Shown in pieces: positions 6,439 to 12,297 of a stretch of 12,297 bases of DNA. Position numbers and translations under genes: made by a program. The DNA comes from JBEISR01 sp044337705 (GTDB lineage: Bacteria > Planctomycetota > Planctomycetia > Pirellulales > Pirellulaceae). Positions within the stretch are counted from its first letter, which is position 1; every line of letters starts with the position of its first letter. The notes under the pieces are model-generated. The model was not told the DNA's origin. It did no database searches and saw only the letters and a program-made list of their open reading frames with translations. The stretch is from contig JBIINB010000122.1 in NCBI GenBank assembly GCA_044337705.1, positions 1 to 12,297 on the forward strand, given 5' to 3'.

Positions 6439-7815
6439 TCAGCCCTTGCGGGAAATTTCGAACCCTTTGCGACTTTCCCGAGACAGGAAAGCATTGGCTT
6501 GAGCGTCGCCAGTGATTTGGCGAGTTACAGGGTCCCACGCGATTTCCCGTCCGAGCCGCATGGCGATATTGGAAAGGTGGCAGATTTCCAACATGCGATT
6601 GTGCGTCCAGACATCCGAGATCGGTTGCTTGCGCGACTTCATGGCATCGGTGAAATTCGCCGTGTGGTTTTCGCTGACTTTCCCACCGTATATCTTCTCG
6701 ATAGAACCTTCGGGAAGTGGTTTATCCTTGAGTTCCTCAACCGGCTTTCCGGTGATCTTGCCTCGATTGACGAAGAAGCGTCCTTCGGTCCCCTCAAAGA
6801 GAATTCCATTGTCCCCTTCGCTGGTGATCACCATCTGAACTCCGTCGGGCATCGCCGCATGGATCTCGAAAGAAGTTGCTGCGTTGTAACGATCTGCCAC
6901 CGTAGGATGGCCATCTTTGTATTCGACGGGAAGATTGTATTTGACCGGAGTCACCTTGCTTGGACCGGTTTCGCTGGCGCCGATTGCCCAGCAAGCGATG
7001 TCGACATGGTGAGCTCCCCAGTCGGTCAGCTTGCCACCGGAATATTCGTGCCAATTTCGGAAGGAGTAGTGCGCGTTGCTGTAGAGTGGCACGCCGCCAC
7101 CGTAGCCCTTGCGCAGTTCCGGCAGTGCGCGGTAGGGAACCTTGGGGGCAGGCCCCAGCCAGAAGTCCCAATCGAGCCCCTCGGGGACGGCCACTTCAGG
7201 GATCGTCGGCGAAGCTTCCATGCTGTCGATGCCGCAAGTGACCTTCTGCACCTTGCCGATGCGTCCATGTTGCACTAGAGCCACCGCAAGAAGGAACCGC
7301 TGATCCAGCTCGGTGCGCTGCATCGTGCCGACCTGGAAAACCCGGCCCGTTTCCTTCACGACCTTCTCGATCAACTTCCCTTCATCGATCGTCAGCGTCA
7401 GGGGCTTTTCACAGTAGACATCCTTCCCCGACTCCATCGCTTCCACGGCGATTTTGGTATGCCAGTGATCTGGAGTCGCGATCATGACGGCATCGATATC
7501 TTTGCGATCGAGCACCTGGCGATAATCTTTGTAGGCGTCGGGTCTTTTGCCCTGTTCCTTTTCCACTTTGCCCACGTTGTCTTCCAGCACCTTGGCGTCG
7601 ACGTCAACCAGTGCAGCGAAATCGGCGAACTTGAACGACTTGCTGGTGATCGTCCAGCCTTGATTCCGGAGACCTATCGTCGCAAAGACCGGACGGTCGC
7701 TGGGTGCCTGGTAGCCAAGCGCGCGATGTGGCGACCGCATCAGCACGCTGGCGGCCCCCACGCTTCCCAAACCTCCCAGGAACAGACGGCGACTTGGCTT
7801 GGAACGGAAACTCAT
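6439..7815 (-). CDS. Gfo/Idh/MocA family oxidoreductase with Tat signal
   Basis: 458 residues from ATG 7815 (GGAGAG at 7829-7824, 8-base spacer). The frame is open 45 codons further upstream, but that extension lacks a ribosome site and would bury the signal. Residues 1-35 carry a twin-arginine signal: SRRLFLGG with R9-R10, then a weakly hydrophobic GLGSVGAASVLM, so the folded cofactor-bound enzyme is probably exported. The Rossmann part includes ALVDVDAKVLEDN (68-80), ATPDHWH (113-119) and the family hallmark CEKPLTLT (135-142, catalytic-site K137); the C-terminal substrate domain has GGKLTDWGAHHVDIACWA (260-277, likely catalytic H269/H270). Such enzymes are NAD(P)-dependent sugar or cyclitol dehydrogenases, or use bound NAD for glycoside chemistry. 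The fold's usual GxGxxG appears replaced by ATIGLRNQG (45-53). The substrate is unknown. Planctomycetes carry many of these exported paralogues. Confidence 0.93.
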   Translation of the reverse strand: MSFRSKPSRRLFLGGLGSVGAASVLMRSPHRALGYQAPSDRPVFATIGLRNQGWTITSKSFKFADFAALVDVDAKVLEDNVGKVEKEQGKRPDAYKDYRQVLDRKDIDAVMIATPDHWHTKIAVEAMESGKDVYCEKPLTLTIDEGKLIEKVVKETGRVFQVGTMQRTELDQRFLLAVALVQHGRIGKVQKVTCGIDSMEASPTIPEVAVPEGLDWDFWLGPAPKVPYRALPELRKGYGGGVPLYSNAHYSFRNWHEYSGGKLTDWGAHHVDIACWAIGASETGPSKVTPVKYNLPVEYKDGHPTVADRYNAATSFEIHAAMPDGVQMVITSEGDNGILFEGTEGRFFVNRGKITGKPVEELKDKPLPEGSIEKIYGGKVSENHTANFTDAMKSRKQPISDVWTHNRMLEICHLSNIAMRLGREIAWDPVTRQITGDAQANAFLSRESRKGFEISRKG

Positions 7816-7888
7816 GTTCGTTTCTCTCCGCGAGCAGAAAAAAAGAGGATTCAAAGGCTCAGGTCGAACGATGCGATGAAAGGATAGG

Positions 7889-7913
7889 AAAAACTTGGAG
7901 TGGCATTGCCACC
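7889..7913 (-). terminator. Weak candidate terminator after the halogenase-like gene
   Basis: In the 192-base gap between the two minus-strand genes, GGTGGC-AAT-GCCACT (7913-7899, six pairs including one G-U) is followed after a few bases by GTTTTT (7894-7889). The stem is short and the T-run is offset, so partial read-through into the oxidoreductase gene is likely. No confident promoter is visible in the gap. Confidence 0.3.
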
Positions 7914-8007
7914 ACCAATGATTGTGGACTACACGGATGGAGAATCGCAACCCTATCTTTGAGGTGACAAGGTTGAATTCCCCAGGTTAGAGACCGGAGG
8001 ATGCTTG

Positions 8008-9537
8008 CTACTTCGCCTGGCCACCACGGCTGGCGATGGCGGCGTACTTTGGGGCCGAGGAGTGAGCAATTCTGTTGCGATGTCGAGGGTCCAGCAACCC
8101 GATGGGATCCCATGGCTTGATTTTCTCCGCCACGGCCATCGCCCAGGCTGAGCCACTCTGGGGGGCATGTGGATCACTGGCCTCTTTCTGCAGGCTAGCA
8201 TAGATTTCGGCGGCAACCTTTTTCAATTGGATATCATCGCTCTGAAGAAAGCCATGGGGCCAGTGAGCGGGATCTCGAGCCAACTGCTGTTCGAAGGCGA
8301 TGGCAGCAACGAAGTAGAGCGACGCCGCAGCGCGAAAGCGATCGAAGGAGGGTTGAGCTGCATAGCAGGTGGCGACCAGCAGATCGATCCACTCCACCTC
8401 GCGGCGCAGTTCTCGGTTGTAACGTTCCATCCGTTCAGGAAGCTCCTTGGAATCTCCTAAAAGTGCTTCGGCCACACGCGCGACACCGCTGATCGCATGC
8501 GCGATGCCGCTGCTGTGCAATGGATCGACAAATCCATAGGCCAAGGGTAGCGCGAACCAACCCGGACCGGCGGCTGTCGACATGCAGCGGCTCATTCTCC
8601 CGGCAGTCTGCCCCATCTCAGATGTCGGGGCAACGCAAACTGCCTTCGACATCAACTTAGCGATGGTAGGAAACTCAGCCAGGCGATTTTGGAAATGATG
8701 GTCGGGGCAGGGGAGAGGCGGTTGGCTGCCGCATGGTTCCACAAGGCCGACGCTGGAAATACCTTGTTCCATCCGAAGCATCCAGACCCAGCCGCTTTCC
8801 AGCAGGTGATGCTGAGCGGCATCATCGCCGGCGAATGAATCTTCGGTCAAAGCGACAGGATGAAAGTCCGCCACGCCGGTGAAGTGCCCGAAGATGGCTC
8901 GCGTTTTTGTGCGCATCCAGTCGTCGTCGCGATGATTGTTCACCCAAGGGGCAAGAGCGGCCCCGGCGCCGGAAGCGTCGATGACCCAAGGAGTGTGAAT
9001 CGACTGGTGTTGGTGAGATGGATTGTCGAGCGGCCTAAAATCGACTCGCCAATCGTGGGAGGTGGGATCCCAGAGGCATTGGACAACCTCTTGTCGCTCC
9101 TGGAAGAAAGCCCCTGCGGCAGCGGCTTGCTGAGCCAGGAAGTGGTCGACCGAACTTCTCAGCCAGTGGGTATCGCTCCAGTGGTCCTCGCAGCTTGCGG
9201 CGACGAGAAGGGAATGAGTGTGCTGGGCGTCTTCCTGAAAATCTTTTCCTGGCATGTGCTGGTAGTAGCTGAAACCCCGTTTTTTGCCCCCCAGGACCTC
9301 GGGATAGGACTGCTTCCAGGTACCCCAACAGGCCAGAGGCGCCAGGCGCGGAAGATTCCATCGATCGGCTAGGTGAGCCAGCAGGAAGTCGGCGGTGGGG
9401 GTGCTCGATTCGCCGATTGCAAATCGGGGGTGCTGCTGGCGGTCGAGGACGAGGACCGAGCGACCGGAGGCGGCAAGAATCCATGCCAGCAGGCTTCCCG
9501 AGAATCCGCTACCGAGTATCAGGGCGTCATGCTGCAT
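8008..9537 (-). CDS. FAD-dependent monooxygenase, tryptophan-halogenase-like
   Basis: 509 residues, cytoplasmic. ATG 9537 has AGGAG (9548-9544) 6 bases upstream. The N-terminus has the FAD-binding GSGFSG (9-14) followed by a βαβ fold ending in VLVLDRQ, then PRFAIGESSTPTADFLL (38-54), the G-E-S segment typical of flavin-dependent halogenases and related reductases. WVIDASGAGAALA (184-196) is the mid-chain FAD segment, and AYGFVDPLHSSGIAHAI (333-349) matches the halogenase/geranylgeranyl-reductase G-D/F-V-D-P-L-x-S-x-G region. GWVWML (249-254) resembles the halogenase W-x-W-x-I-P motif but lacks the proline. The length fits halogenases (about 500-540). It could halogenate, hydroxylate or reduce an unknown substrate, with FADH2 from a partner reductase not found here. 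It heads the minus-strand gene group. Subfamily assignment is uncertain; superfamily is firm. Confidence 0.85.
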   Translation of the reverse strand: MQHDALILGSGFSGSLLAWILAASGRSVLVLDRQQHPRFAIGESSTPTADFLLAHLADRWNLPRLAPLACWGTWKQSYPEVLGGKKRGFSYYQHMPGKDFQEDAQHTHSLLVAASCEDHWSDTHWLRSSVDHFLAQQAAAAGAFFQERQEVVQCLWDPTSHDWRVDFRPLDNPSHQHQSIHTPWVIDASGAGAALAPWVNNHRDDDWMRTKTRAIFGHFTGVADFHPVALTEDSFAGDDAAQHHLLESGWVWMLRMEQGISSVGLVEPCGSQPPLPCPDHHFQNRLAEFPTIAKLMSKAVCVAPTSEMGQTAGRMSRCMSTAAGPGWFALPLAYGFVDPLHSSGIAHAISGVARVAEALLGDSKELPERMERYNRELRREVEWIDLLVATCYAAQPSFDRFRAAASLYFVAAIAFEQQLARDPAHWPHGFLQSDDIQLKKVAAEIYASLQKEASDPHAPQSGSAWAMAVAEKIKPWDPIGLLDPRHRNRIAHSSAPKYAAIASRGGQAK

Positions 9538-9538
9538 C

Positions 9539-9574
9539 CGAAACTCCTAGCGAAACGCCTAGCGAGACTCTTTG
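9539..9574. repeat. 12-bp tandem repeat overlapping a ribosome binding site
   Basis: CGAAACTCCTAG (9539-9550) is followed by CGAAACGCCTAG (9551-9562) and a degenerate third copy (9563-9574, 9 of 12 bases matching the first). On the minus strand the first unit supplies the AGGAG of the halogenase-like gene; the second unit reads AGGCG because of the single base difference. The array therefore covers the translation start region of that gene. Confidence 0.75.
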
Positions 9575-9781
9575 TCGGACTCGAGGCAATCCGATTCCAA
9601 ACCTAGTGGTCTTGAGAGGTGGCCACAGTTTCCAATGATAGCCGCCGGCAAACGGGCGGTCTTTTGGGAAAACCAGTACCAAACGGTTCGCTGCGACAAG
9701 AGGCCTGCTGGCCTTGCCGCCGGACTCCGAGGCAGCTAAAATTTCCAATCAATTGAGTTCCCAGAAGAGCACTTGCGGAGA

Positions 9782-9805
9782 CCGCCCTAGGCGGAACATT
9801 CCGCC
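9782..9805. promoter_or_regulatory. Overlapping inverted repeats upstream of tRNA-Asn
   Basis: CCGCC-CTA-GGCGG (9782-9794) and GGCGGAA-CA-TTCCGCC (9790-9805) share the middle GGCGG, so as single strands only one hairpin can form at a time. They end 30 bases before the tRNA. They could be an operator for divergent transcription of the tRNA (plus) and the halogenase-like gene (minus), or part of a repeat. The remainder of the 298-base gap (9538-9835) holds a weak plus-strand hairpin CCGCC/GGCGG near 9643-9659 followed by TCTTTT, and no gene or confident promoter. Confidence 0.35.
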
Positions 9806-9835
9806 AAGTGAGTTCAGGGGACCGAGAAAAACCAT

Positions 9836-9908
9836 TCCCCTGTAGCTCAGTCGGCAGAGCAGCGGACTGTTAATCCGCGGGTCGTAGGTTCGAGCCCTAC
9901 CGGGGGAG
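9836..9908 (+). tRNA. tRNA-Asn (anticodon GUU)
   Basis: A complete 73-base cloverleaf. The acceptor stem is TCCCCTG (9836-9842) with CGGGGGA (9901-9907, one T-G pair) and discriminator G at 9908. The D-arm begins GCTC (9845-9848). The anticodon stem is GCGGA/TCCGC (9862-9866 and 9874-9878) with loop CTGTTAA, so the anticodon GTT is at 9869-9871. The T-arm is GTAGG-TTCGAGC-CCTAC, ending at 9900. The 3' CCA is not encoded (CT follows), so it must be added by a nucleotidyltransferase. tRNA genes are frequent integration sites for mobile elements, relevant to the unusual DNA downstream. Confidence 0.98.
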
Positions 9909-9913
9909 CTTTC

Positions 9914-9933
9914 GTCAAAGTTCTAACTTTGGC
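9914..9933 (+). other. Hairpin in the tRNA-Asn 3' trailer
   Basis: CAAAGTT-CT-AACTTTG (9916-9931), extended by G-U and G-C pairs to 9914-9933, directly follows the tRNA. It may help 3' processing of the precursor; this is an inference from position alone. Confidence 0.4.
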
Positions 9934-9946
9934 GACCAAAAGACTT

Positions 9947-9984
9947 AACGCCCGGCGTCGAGAGATCGACCGCCGGGCGTTTTT
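9947..9984 (+). terminator. Intrinsic terminator of the tRNA-Asn transcript
   Basis: Inverted repeat CGCCCGGC-GTCGA (9949-9961) and TCGAC-CGCCGGGCG (from 9966 to 9979), with loop GAGA and one bulged base, is followed by TTTTT (9980-9984). With the flanking AA/TT the stem is about 15 pairs. Its position 39 bases after the tRNA fits transcription termination of a single-tRNA unit. Confidence 0.9.
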
Positions 9985-10431
9985 CGTTTCTAGCCATTTT
10001 TTCGCCGGTTTCCAACGCTTTTCGCGGTTCGCCGGCCCGAACCGCCGCGCTCTCTGTTTGCAGAGAGATTTCCGTCTCTCGAACGCAACCTTCAAGGTTA
10101 CGTCCGCCGGTGCGAAAAATCGGTCCCGAACTCTCTGACTCTCTCTTTTCGGGGGCCTCCAGAGTTAACACAGAGTTTTCGTTCGGAGTGCGGATGAGAA
10201 TGGGTTCGGATTTGGCAGGTTCAGTTGGTCTGAAAGCTTCGCATACGATGGTACAATCCGGCGAAACGGCCACCCGAAACTATTGCCACATATACAGTGC
10301 CCTACTGGCTATGACAGCGTTGCTTTTGACTGAATTGAAAAGAAGCCACGCCTAGATTGTGCTTCTTATGAGCCTCCTTTGATTGACGGATCTGCGGAGG
10401 TCGGACCAATCAACCTAGCTATGGCTAATCC
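9985..10431. other. Gene-poor tract between tRNA-Asn terminator and orphan gene
   Basis: About 450 bases with no supported gene. Two adjacent perfect hairpins are present: GCGGTTCG-CCGGCC-CGAACCGC (10024-10045) and CTCTCTG-TTTG-CAGAGAG (10050-10067), followed by CT-rich stretches (10074-10080, 10131-10147). TTGACT (10327-10332) and TAGATT (10354-10359) are the nearest promoter-like words before the orphan gene, but their 21-base spacing is too wide to be convincing. Composition drifts toward AT from about 10270. Confidence 0.5.
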
Positions 10432-11838
10432 ATGTCAAAGAAGAAAACCAGACGTAAACAGCGACCAGCATCAAAAAGTCCAAGAGCAAAAAAACGGACA
10501 ACCGCCCCGACAGAAAGTGCAGTTTCTAAAGAGAAACTTGATGAGCACTACGTATCGGAAAAGCTCAAACTGCAGTTTAAGGAGTACTTTGCATCGCATG
10601 CAGCAAAGCCGGCCGATCCGTTTGTGGAAGACGCTATCGATCGACCCAGCAGAAAAGTCGCCAACATAAAGGAACTCAGTAAGCTTTTGAAAGTACACGA
10701 GCAAGATATCGAACTAGCAAAGGCCAATTCGCGGTTCCTAACAAGGAAGCCGATTGAGGTCAGCAAAGCAACGTTGGAGTTACTTTCCGGAGGTCACATA
10801 GAATTGCAGCATGTGGTTTCGAACAAGAAGATAACCAATGCTCTTCTGCAGGAGTTTATCCAGCAATATGCAGTTCATTCGCTTGCTGAACTGAAGGACG
10901 AGCTAAAGGAGGACAGCAGCGACGAAGACAGTGTCGTTGATTTTTACAAGCATTGGTACCCGAAAATAGCAGGCGATGTTCTCAAGACCGATAGGTTAGC
11001 AGTTGCGTTGTCTGTCCCCAAGACAGCATCCATATTCTTCGACAGAGTTTGGTGCCTGGACCCGAAGACGCCGAAGAGCGTACGATTCGTAACAGGTGCA
11101 CCGGAGGAGTTTCTGGTTAAAGGTCTGCTTCCCTTTATGACAAACTTGAAGCTCGACTTACATGATAAGCTCTCCGATGCTGACTGGCTGGTAGAGATCG
11201 CGAGTGTCTTTGCCGACTTCGAGACCGCCATTAGGATTGAAGCCAACTTCAGCCCGCAGATTGAGCAAATGCTGTGCTCTCCGATTCATCGGAGAACTGG
11301 ATTACCTGTCTGTGCATTCACGGCGAGCAAAACGGCTCACGATGGTCACTTGGGAAATTCTGTGCATCAGGCTTTAGCTCTCGCTTTTGATTCAATTCCG
11401 ATAATTGATGAGAGCAAGCTCCAGTGGAATCAAATTCTTGAAGTTCGAAGCGACGCCGAAGCCCGAACGAAGATCAGAAGGCTCGTTCATTGGATGGAAG
11501 GCGAGTTGAAAGGCAACTCCTTGGAGTACTTACGCGACGAGATACATTTGCGAATGGAGGATTATATGTCTGCCTCGAGAAAGCACGGAATGGAAGTCTC
11601 GATTGGCTGTATCGAAGCTGTCATGGACTGGAAAGCGATACTCGCCCTTCTGGGCACAAGCGCAGCCACATATTCGATTACCGATTCTCAACCGCTTCTC
11701 ATCGCGGAAGGATTAGCAGGTGCTGCATTTCTTGGAAACGCGCTATTGAAATCACGATCCATTGCAAGACGCTTAGAAGCAGAATTGAACGCGAACCCAG
11801 TCGCTTTCCTGTGTGAATTCTCAAAATTGCAGTCATAG
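10432..11838 (+). CDS. Protein of unknown function, 468 residues, AT-rich orphan
   Basis: I do not recognise a named family. The N-terminus is strongly basic (MSKKKTRRKQRPASKSPRAK), then a mainly helical, charged region. A segment LSVPKTASIFFDRVWCLDP (about 193-211) is followed by PEEFLVKGLLPFM. A W-x-Q-I-L-E-V-R-S-D-x-E-A-R segment starts near W332, continuing into helices KIRRLVHWMEGEL and LRDEIHLRMEDYMSASRKHG. Two mildly hydrophobic stretches (about 402-413 and 422-439) precede a basic helix and the ending NPVAFLCEFSKLQS. From memory this C-terminal layout occurs in uncharacterised bacterial proteins; that is weak evidence. ATG 10432 has no good ribosome site; GGAGG at 10396-10400 is too far. 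Base composition is lower in G+C (26 of 60 in the line at 10921) than the halogenase-like gene (37 of 60 in the line at 8281), suggesting transfer. No signal peptide or catalytic motif is evident. Confidence 0.8.
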   Translation: MSKKKTRRKQRPASKSPRAKKRTTAPTESAVSKEKLDEHYVSEKLKLQFKEYFASHAAKPADPFVEDAIDRPSRKVANIKELSKLLKVHEQDIELAKANSRFLTRKPIEVSKATLELLSGGHIELQHVVSNKKITNALLQEFIQQYAVHSLAELKDELKEDSSDEDSVVDFYKHWYPKIAGDVLKTDRLAVALSVPKTASIFFDRVWCLDPKTPKSVRFVTGAPEEFLVKGLLPFMTNLKLDLHDKLSDADWLVEIASVFADFETAIRIEANFSPQIEQMLCSPIHRRTGLPVCAFTASKTAHDGHLGNSVHQALALAFDSIPIIDESKLQWNQILEVRSDAEARTKIRRLVHWMEGELKGNSLEYLRDEIHLRMEDYMSASRKHGMEVSIGCIEAVMDWKAILALLGTSAATYSITDSQPLLIAEGLAGAAFLGNALLKSRSIARRLEAELNANPVAFLCEFSKLQS

Positions 11839-12004
11839 TAACTGGACTTATCCACGTGGGCGCGAGACCTAGCGCGCTCACGCGAATTAGCCGTCAGGAA
11901 GACCTTTAGCGATATCGCCTGCACCCTATTCCGTCATTTCGAACTCGTACCGGGTATTCCTACAGATAGACGCGGCTGTTGTGGCTGCGAAAATCTGTCT
12001 TCGA

Positions 12005-12022
12005 GCCGCCAATTACGGCGGC
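12005..12022 (+). promoter_or_regulatory. Hairpin upstream of the 70-aa ORF
   Basis: GCCGCC-AATTAC-GGCGGC is a perfect 6-pair stem ending 9 bases before the GGAGG of the 70-aa ORF. No T-run follows, so it is not an obvious terminator; a leader structure is possible. The rest of the 204-base gap after the orphan gene (11839-12042) shows no gene and no clear terminator. Confidence 0.3.
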
Positions 12023-12042
12023 GTTGAGCATGGAGGTGCGAG

Positions 12043-12255
12043 TTGCTCTCGACTGTTCCCCCTTCTTCCTTGTCCGCGCCGGCTCGGCGATCGGAAATCG
12101 CTGCGATTCTGGCTGCCGGCATCGTGCGAATGAAATCACGTGTGTCGATTACGGATTCAGAATTCGTCGACGATCCAGCGGAATTGCCAACAGCTTGCCT
12201 TGAGGTTTCTTCGGAAAGCGTGCTCTCTGTGACCAACGTGGTTAACGACCAGTGA
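12043..12255 (+). CDS. Small protein of unknown function, possible recombinase-cassette member
   Basis: 70 residues from TTG 12043, chosen because GGAGG (12032-12036) lies exactly 6 bases upstream; ATG 12029 is in another frame. The core ARRSEIAAILAAGIVRMKSR is an amphipathic helix, followed by an acidic segment and the ending LEVSSESVLSVTNVVNDQ. From memory, small planctomycete ORFs with an E-I-A-x-I-L-A-x-G-x-x-R core and a C-terminal 'V-V-N' often precede DUF2924 and serine-recombinase genes; I cannot verify that here. The next start codon follows after 23 bases with its own ribosome site, consistent with an operon. It could still be a fortuitous frame, but the ribosome site and composition argue for a real gene. 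Confidence 0.55.
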   Translation: MLSTVPPSSLSAPARRSEIAAILAAGIVRMKSRVSITDSEFVDDPAELPTACLEVSSESVLSVTNVVNDQ

Positions 12256-12278
12256 GTCCGTATTCCCGGGAGAATTCA

Positions 12279-12297
12279 ATGCAAATCGACATCGACA
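12279..12297 (+). CDS. Start of a gene cut by the window edge, possibly DUF2924
   Basis: ATG 12279 is preceded by GGAG (12269-12272) with a 6-base spacer. Only MQIDID can be read. DUF2924 proteins of planctomycetes commonly begin with a short hydrophobic/acidic start of this kind (M-x-I/F-D-I-E/D), and the gene's place after the 70-aa ORF fits a recombinase cassette. Six residues cannot establish a family, so the name is a guess to be tested with downstream sequence. Confidence 0.4.

Noticed and set aside
6250..7278. Plus-strand open frame of 342 codons
   Set aside because: It is antisense to the WrbA-like and Gfo/Idh/MocA genes, both of which have clear family motifs; it has no recognisable domain and spans their terminator.
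9527..9748. 73-codon minus-strand ORF overlapping the halogenase-like start
   Set aside because: It runs through the 12-bp repeat and ends inside the real gene in another frame; no motif or ribosome site supports it.
9847..10095. Minus-strand frame of 82 codons ending VGLEPTTRGLTVRCSAD
   Set aside because: Its C-terminal part is the antisense of tRNA-Asn; the VGLEPTTRG string is a well-known spurious translation of tRNA T-arm complements. No ribosome site supports it.
9886..12297. Second copy of the tRNA-Asn 3' end (attachment-site repeat)
   Set aside because: I looked for the T-arm and acceptor end after the tRNA and found none, so integration at this tRNA is not shown within the window.

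Overview
The window looks like chromosomal DNA of a planctomycete (Rhodopirellula/Blastopirellula-like). This is inferred from a formylglycine-type sulfatase, a Tat-exported Gfo/Idh/MocA oxidoreductase, a long secreted protein with DUF11 repeats and loose gene spacing with structured intergenic DNA. At the right edge there is also what looks like the start of a small-ORF/DUF2924 recombinase cassette. No rRNA or marker gene is present, so the assignment rests on gene content only.

Layout: (1) 1-3281, plus strand: the 3' part of a TPR protein (start outside the window), then an 846-aa exported protein with a proline-rich stalk and four DUF11-like repeats. (2) 3282-3988: non-coding DNA with an 8.5-copy 21-bp minisatellite and a row of small hairpins, followed by an exported sulfatase (3989-5548, plus). 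(3) 5549-5778: a convergent gap with an imperfect 20-bp direct repeat. (4) 5779-9537, minus strand: in transcription order, a halogenase-like FAD monooxygenase, a Tat-signal Gfo/Idh/MocA oxidoreductase with a strong intrinsic terminator, and a WrbA-like flavoprotein with a TTG start. (5) 9836-9908: tRNA-Asn(GUU), with a strong terminator at 9947-9984. (6) 9985-12297: an accessory-looking tract with a long gene-poor stretch, an AT-rich gene for a 468-aa protein of unknown function, a 70-aa TTG-start ORF, and the first six codons of a further gene cut by the window edge.

How the genes fit together: the sulfatase and the Gfo/Idh/MocA enzyme are both exported and fit degradation of sulfated polysaccharides, a common planctomycete trait, although no sugar-specific gene is adjacent. 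The DUF11 and TPR proteins look like cell-envelope components. The halogenase-like and WrbA-like proteins are cytoplasmic flavoproteins; nothing ties them to one pathway. The part beyond tRNA-Asn is the best candidate for horizontally acquired DNA: composition shifts, an orphan gene appears, and a possible recombinase-associated module begins at the edge. No complete, clearly novel system can be shown from this window; the most promising leads are the minisatellite and the tRNA-Asn-adjacent region.
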